NCBI GenBank assembly: GCA_947467385.1
Contig: CANIHJ010000015.1
Coordinates: 1-33,198, forward strand
Reading direction: 5' to 3'
Source of the DNA: Deltaproteobacteria bacterium
GTDB taxonomy: Bacteria > Bdellovibrionota_C > UBA2361 > OMII01
DNA length: 33,198 nt
Within the stretch, counting starts at the first letter, position 1. Every line of letters starts with the position of its first letter. The notes beneath the pieces are model-generated. The model made no database searches and was not told the DNA's origin. It saw only the letters and a list, made by a program, of their open reading frames with translations. Position numbers and translations under genes: made by a program. Positions 31,715-33,198 of the stretch are shown one piece after another.

Positions 31715-32716
31715 ATGGACACCTCACCGGCCCATCAACACCTTGCTTCCTCGGTAGCTATCGTCGCTCCACACGGCAATCTGCCCCCGGACTGGGCGGT
31801 TGCGATGGCATCGCCCCAGGAAACAGCAGCATTTTCAGTGTCTCGCCACACGGAGCAGCCACTGGAGGAGCCGCATCTGGCCCACCTGTCGATGCCGGCA
31901 TGCCCGGAGTCTCCGAACGACGCCTTCGCTGCCGTCTTTGGCACGGCGATTGGACGGGCCAGTGACGAGGAGCTCAAGTCTCTCGGTGATATTTTGGAAC
32001 ACCTGCGTGACGTTAGCAGCCTTCCATCGGCCCTCGGTTCCCGGCTCGATGCTGAAAGCGAACCCAAGATAGAGATGCTGCTGGGGCCCTTGGTTGAGGC
32101 GGAGGACGGCGTTCGGGCGACGTGGATAGAGGTTAACAACGTGGCCACAGGCGAATCGATCTGTCCGGATATACCCTGGCTCATCGACAAGCTGCCCCCA
32201 ACGGTGTTCCAGAAGCGGGATGTGCCGCCATGCGAGCGCTTTCACGGCGGCACGGTGAGGCTGCTGGTTGAGCTGGGTCCACACGGAAGCGGCGACCTCG
32301 TCGTTATTCCTTGGGTTTCACCGGAGTGCCAAGAGGAGGCTCTTAGTCATTTTATACTCTCGGTCCGGACCGCCGGTTCCTTGGGCCCATCGTACCTCCA
32401 TTCCGCGGTGCTGAGCGCCCTCTGCAGTGAGCTCGCCGAAGACGATATAATCCCCGAAACCGCCTCGCTCTCAAAGCTCTACGAGGAGGTGGGTCTCTCC
32501 TTGGCCTCCCTAAGCCAATCGAGCGACGGGGAGGTTTCCTTTGAACTTCATTTCACAGGTGCAGGGGATATAAGCGCCAGCCTCTTGGCATCAGGCTTTG
32601 CAGGTTTCTCGGCTCGGTTCGGGATAGGAGATCGTGGCGACTTCAACCTACTTGATATCATCCTCCACCGTCTGAGCCCTTGGCTGAACCAACCCGAAGG
32701 CCCATCTTCGAGCTAG
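31715..32716 (+). CDS. hypothetical protein, cytoplasmic
   Basis: 333 residues, family not recognised. It has no signal peptide or membrane segment and is acidic. Segments with predicted structure include a helix DEELKSLGDILEHLRDV (about 88-104), strands GVRATWIEVNNVATGE and GGTVRLLVELG, and a C-terminal alpha/beta stretch ending in a helix FNLLDIILHRLSPWL. AGGGG about 8 nt before the ATG supports the start. It follows the periplasmic protein gene by 66 bp on the same strand. Codon use looks like its neighbours. A link to the secretion system is possible only by proximity. Confidence 0.7.
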   Translation: MDTSPAHQHLASSVAIVAPHGNLPPDWAVAMASPQETAAFSVSRHTEQPLEEPHLAHLSMPACPESPNDAFAAVFGTAIGRASDEELKSLGDILEHLRDVSSLPSALGSRLDAESEPKIEMLLGPLVEAEDGVRATWIEVNNVATGESICPDIPWLIDKLPPTVFQKRDVPPCERFHGGTVRLLVELGPHGSGDLVVIPWVSPECQEEALSHFILSVRTAGSLGPSYLHSAVLSALCSELAEDDIIPETASLSKLYEEVGLSLASLSQSSDGEVSFELHFTGAGDISASLLASGFAGFSARFGIGDRGDFNLLDIILHRLSPWLNQPEGPSSS

Positions 32717-32720
32717 GCAA

Positions 32721-32747
32721 CCAGGGCTCCTAGGGGCAAAGCCCTGG
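32721..32747. terminator. 8-bp perfect inverted repeat between convergent genes
   Basis: CCAGGGCT (32721-32728) pairs with AGCCCTGG (32740-32747) around an 11-nt loop. It fills most of the 46-bp gap between two genes that converge here. A flanking CAACC/GGTTG match may lengthen the stem. No U-tract is present on either strand, so termination would rely on the hairpin alone. Confidence 0.45.
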
Positions 32748-32762
32748 GCCTGCGGTTGGATG

Positions 32763-33198
32763 CTAGACCTGCAGGGAGGCTCCGTGCTCCTCAAGCTCGA
32801 CATCCACAATTATCTCGGACTCAACCAGATAGCGGTACAGATGTTGGTTTACATGAGACATCTTGAGGTTGGCCGCGCGCACCATGCCACTGCGGGGAAA
32901 TGAGATGTGGGACGTGTCGTAATTTACGAAGTGCAGGTACGACTCGAAGATCTTCGCCTCAACAGGATAGACCAGGAGGTGCACCTGCTGCTGGAAGAGC
33001 CGGGCCGAAGCCTCAAGCACACCTCCCTTAAGCAGCCCATAGCGCTCATCCTCCAGCAGAAGGGGCAACAGGGCAGCACTCACGACAAATCCGATGGGAG
33101 AGGTCGAGTAGCGCCGCAGGTAGCGGGTCAGGTGGAAGAACTCAGAGTAATTGCTCACTAGGATGTTGTTGTTGGCCTTGCACAGCAGCTCCACAACA
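32763..33198 (-). CDS. C-terminal part of an unrecognised protein, cut by the window edge
   Basis: 145 codons are visible and the frame stays open through the right edge, so this is the 3' end of a longer gene on the minus strand; a GTG at 33194 is not necessarily the start. Visible features: VSNYSEFFHLTRYLRRYST, a hydrophobic stretch SPIGFVVSAALLPLLL, then GGVLEASARLFQQQVHLLVYPVEAK. The end contains VRAANLKMSHVNQHLYRYLVES and a short acidic tail. The GGxLEAxxxLF and HLYRYL phrases look family-like rather than random, but I cannot name the family with confidence. Confidence 0.7.
   Translation of the reverse strand, partial: VVELLCKANNNILVSNYSEFFHLTRYLRRYSTSPIGFVVSAALLPLLLEDERYGLLKGGVLEASARLFQQQVHLLVYPVEAKIFESYLHFVNYDTSHISFPRSGMVRAANLKMSHVNQHLYRYLVESEIIVDVELEEHGASLQV

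Overview
The window (about 33.2 kb, GC-rich, GTG and TTG starts common) is a stretch of chromosome from a Gram-negative bacterium. It carries lipoproteins with clear lipoboxes, an RNase E/G, MreB and a non-flagellar type III secretion (T3SS) gene set. The order ispE - tRNA-Gln - prs - rplY - pth - rpsF - rplI is typical of deltaproteobacterial-grade genomes. Secreted FG-GAP and calcium-binding repeat proteins with Thr/Pro linkers fit the same grade (Myxococcota, Bdellovibrionota, Desulfobacterota and relatives). The placement is inference; no rRNA is present to settle it. No phage, insertion sequence, integrase or CRISPR array was seen.

Layout. (1) 1-2458, minus strand: a partial secreted protein with calcium-binding repeats, then a secreted FG-GAP beta-propeller protein. 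(2) 2565-7318: propionyl-CoA/methylmalonyl-CoA metabolism. A minus-strand operon holds a carboxyltransferase subunit, an 86-aa unknown and a biotin carrier protein. Divergent from it are a lipoprotein and the catalytic chain of a split methylmalonyl-CoA mutase. (3) 7614-8921: a DksA/TraR-type regulator facing an inositol-monophosphatase-family enzyme. (4) 9020-14094: the housekeeping block ispE, tRNA-Gln(UUG), prs, rplY, pth, rpsF, rplI, without rpsR between the last two. (5) 14175-17346: a membrane-anchored LamG-like protein, an SDR protein lacking its catalytic residues, and a short ComEC. (6) 21133-17343, minus strand: RNase E/G, a GAF/degenerate-GGDEF protein and MreB, the last two overlapping. 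(7) 21463-21840: a stand-alone receiver protein. (8) 22129-30941, plus strand: two FHA-domain proteins followed by T3SS genes sctJ, a 74-aa gene, an sctO-like gene, sctQ, a DUF3313-like lipoprotein, sctR, sctS, sctT-like, sctU-like, an 82-aa gene and a TPR chaperone-like gene. (9) 31040-33198: a periplasmic protein, an unknown protein, and an unknown protein cut by the window edge.

The most unusual part is region 8. It encodes the T3SS basal body and export gate: SctJ ring lipoprotein, SctQ sorting platform, and SctR/S/T/U gate. However, the sctU product ends after its fourth membrane segment, so the autocleaving cytoplasmic domain is absent. The sctT product is about a quarter shorter than usual. 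The upstream membrane-anchored FHA protein resembles the cytoplasmic half of SctD with no periplasmic ring domains. The ATPase (SctN), SctV, SctL, secretin and a recognisable needle are not in the window. This is either a highly reduced T3SS-like machine or a system split over several loci. Its 5' end has two strong DNA dyads next to a divergently transcribed receiver-domain gene, which suggests dedicated regulation.
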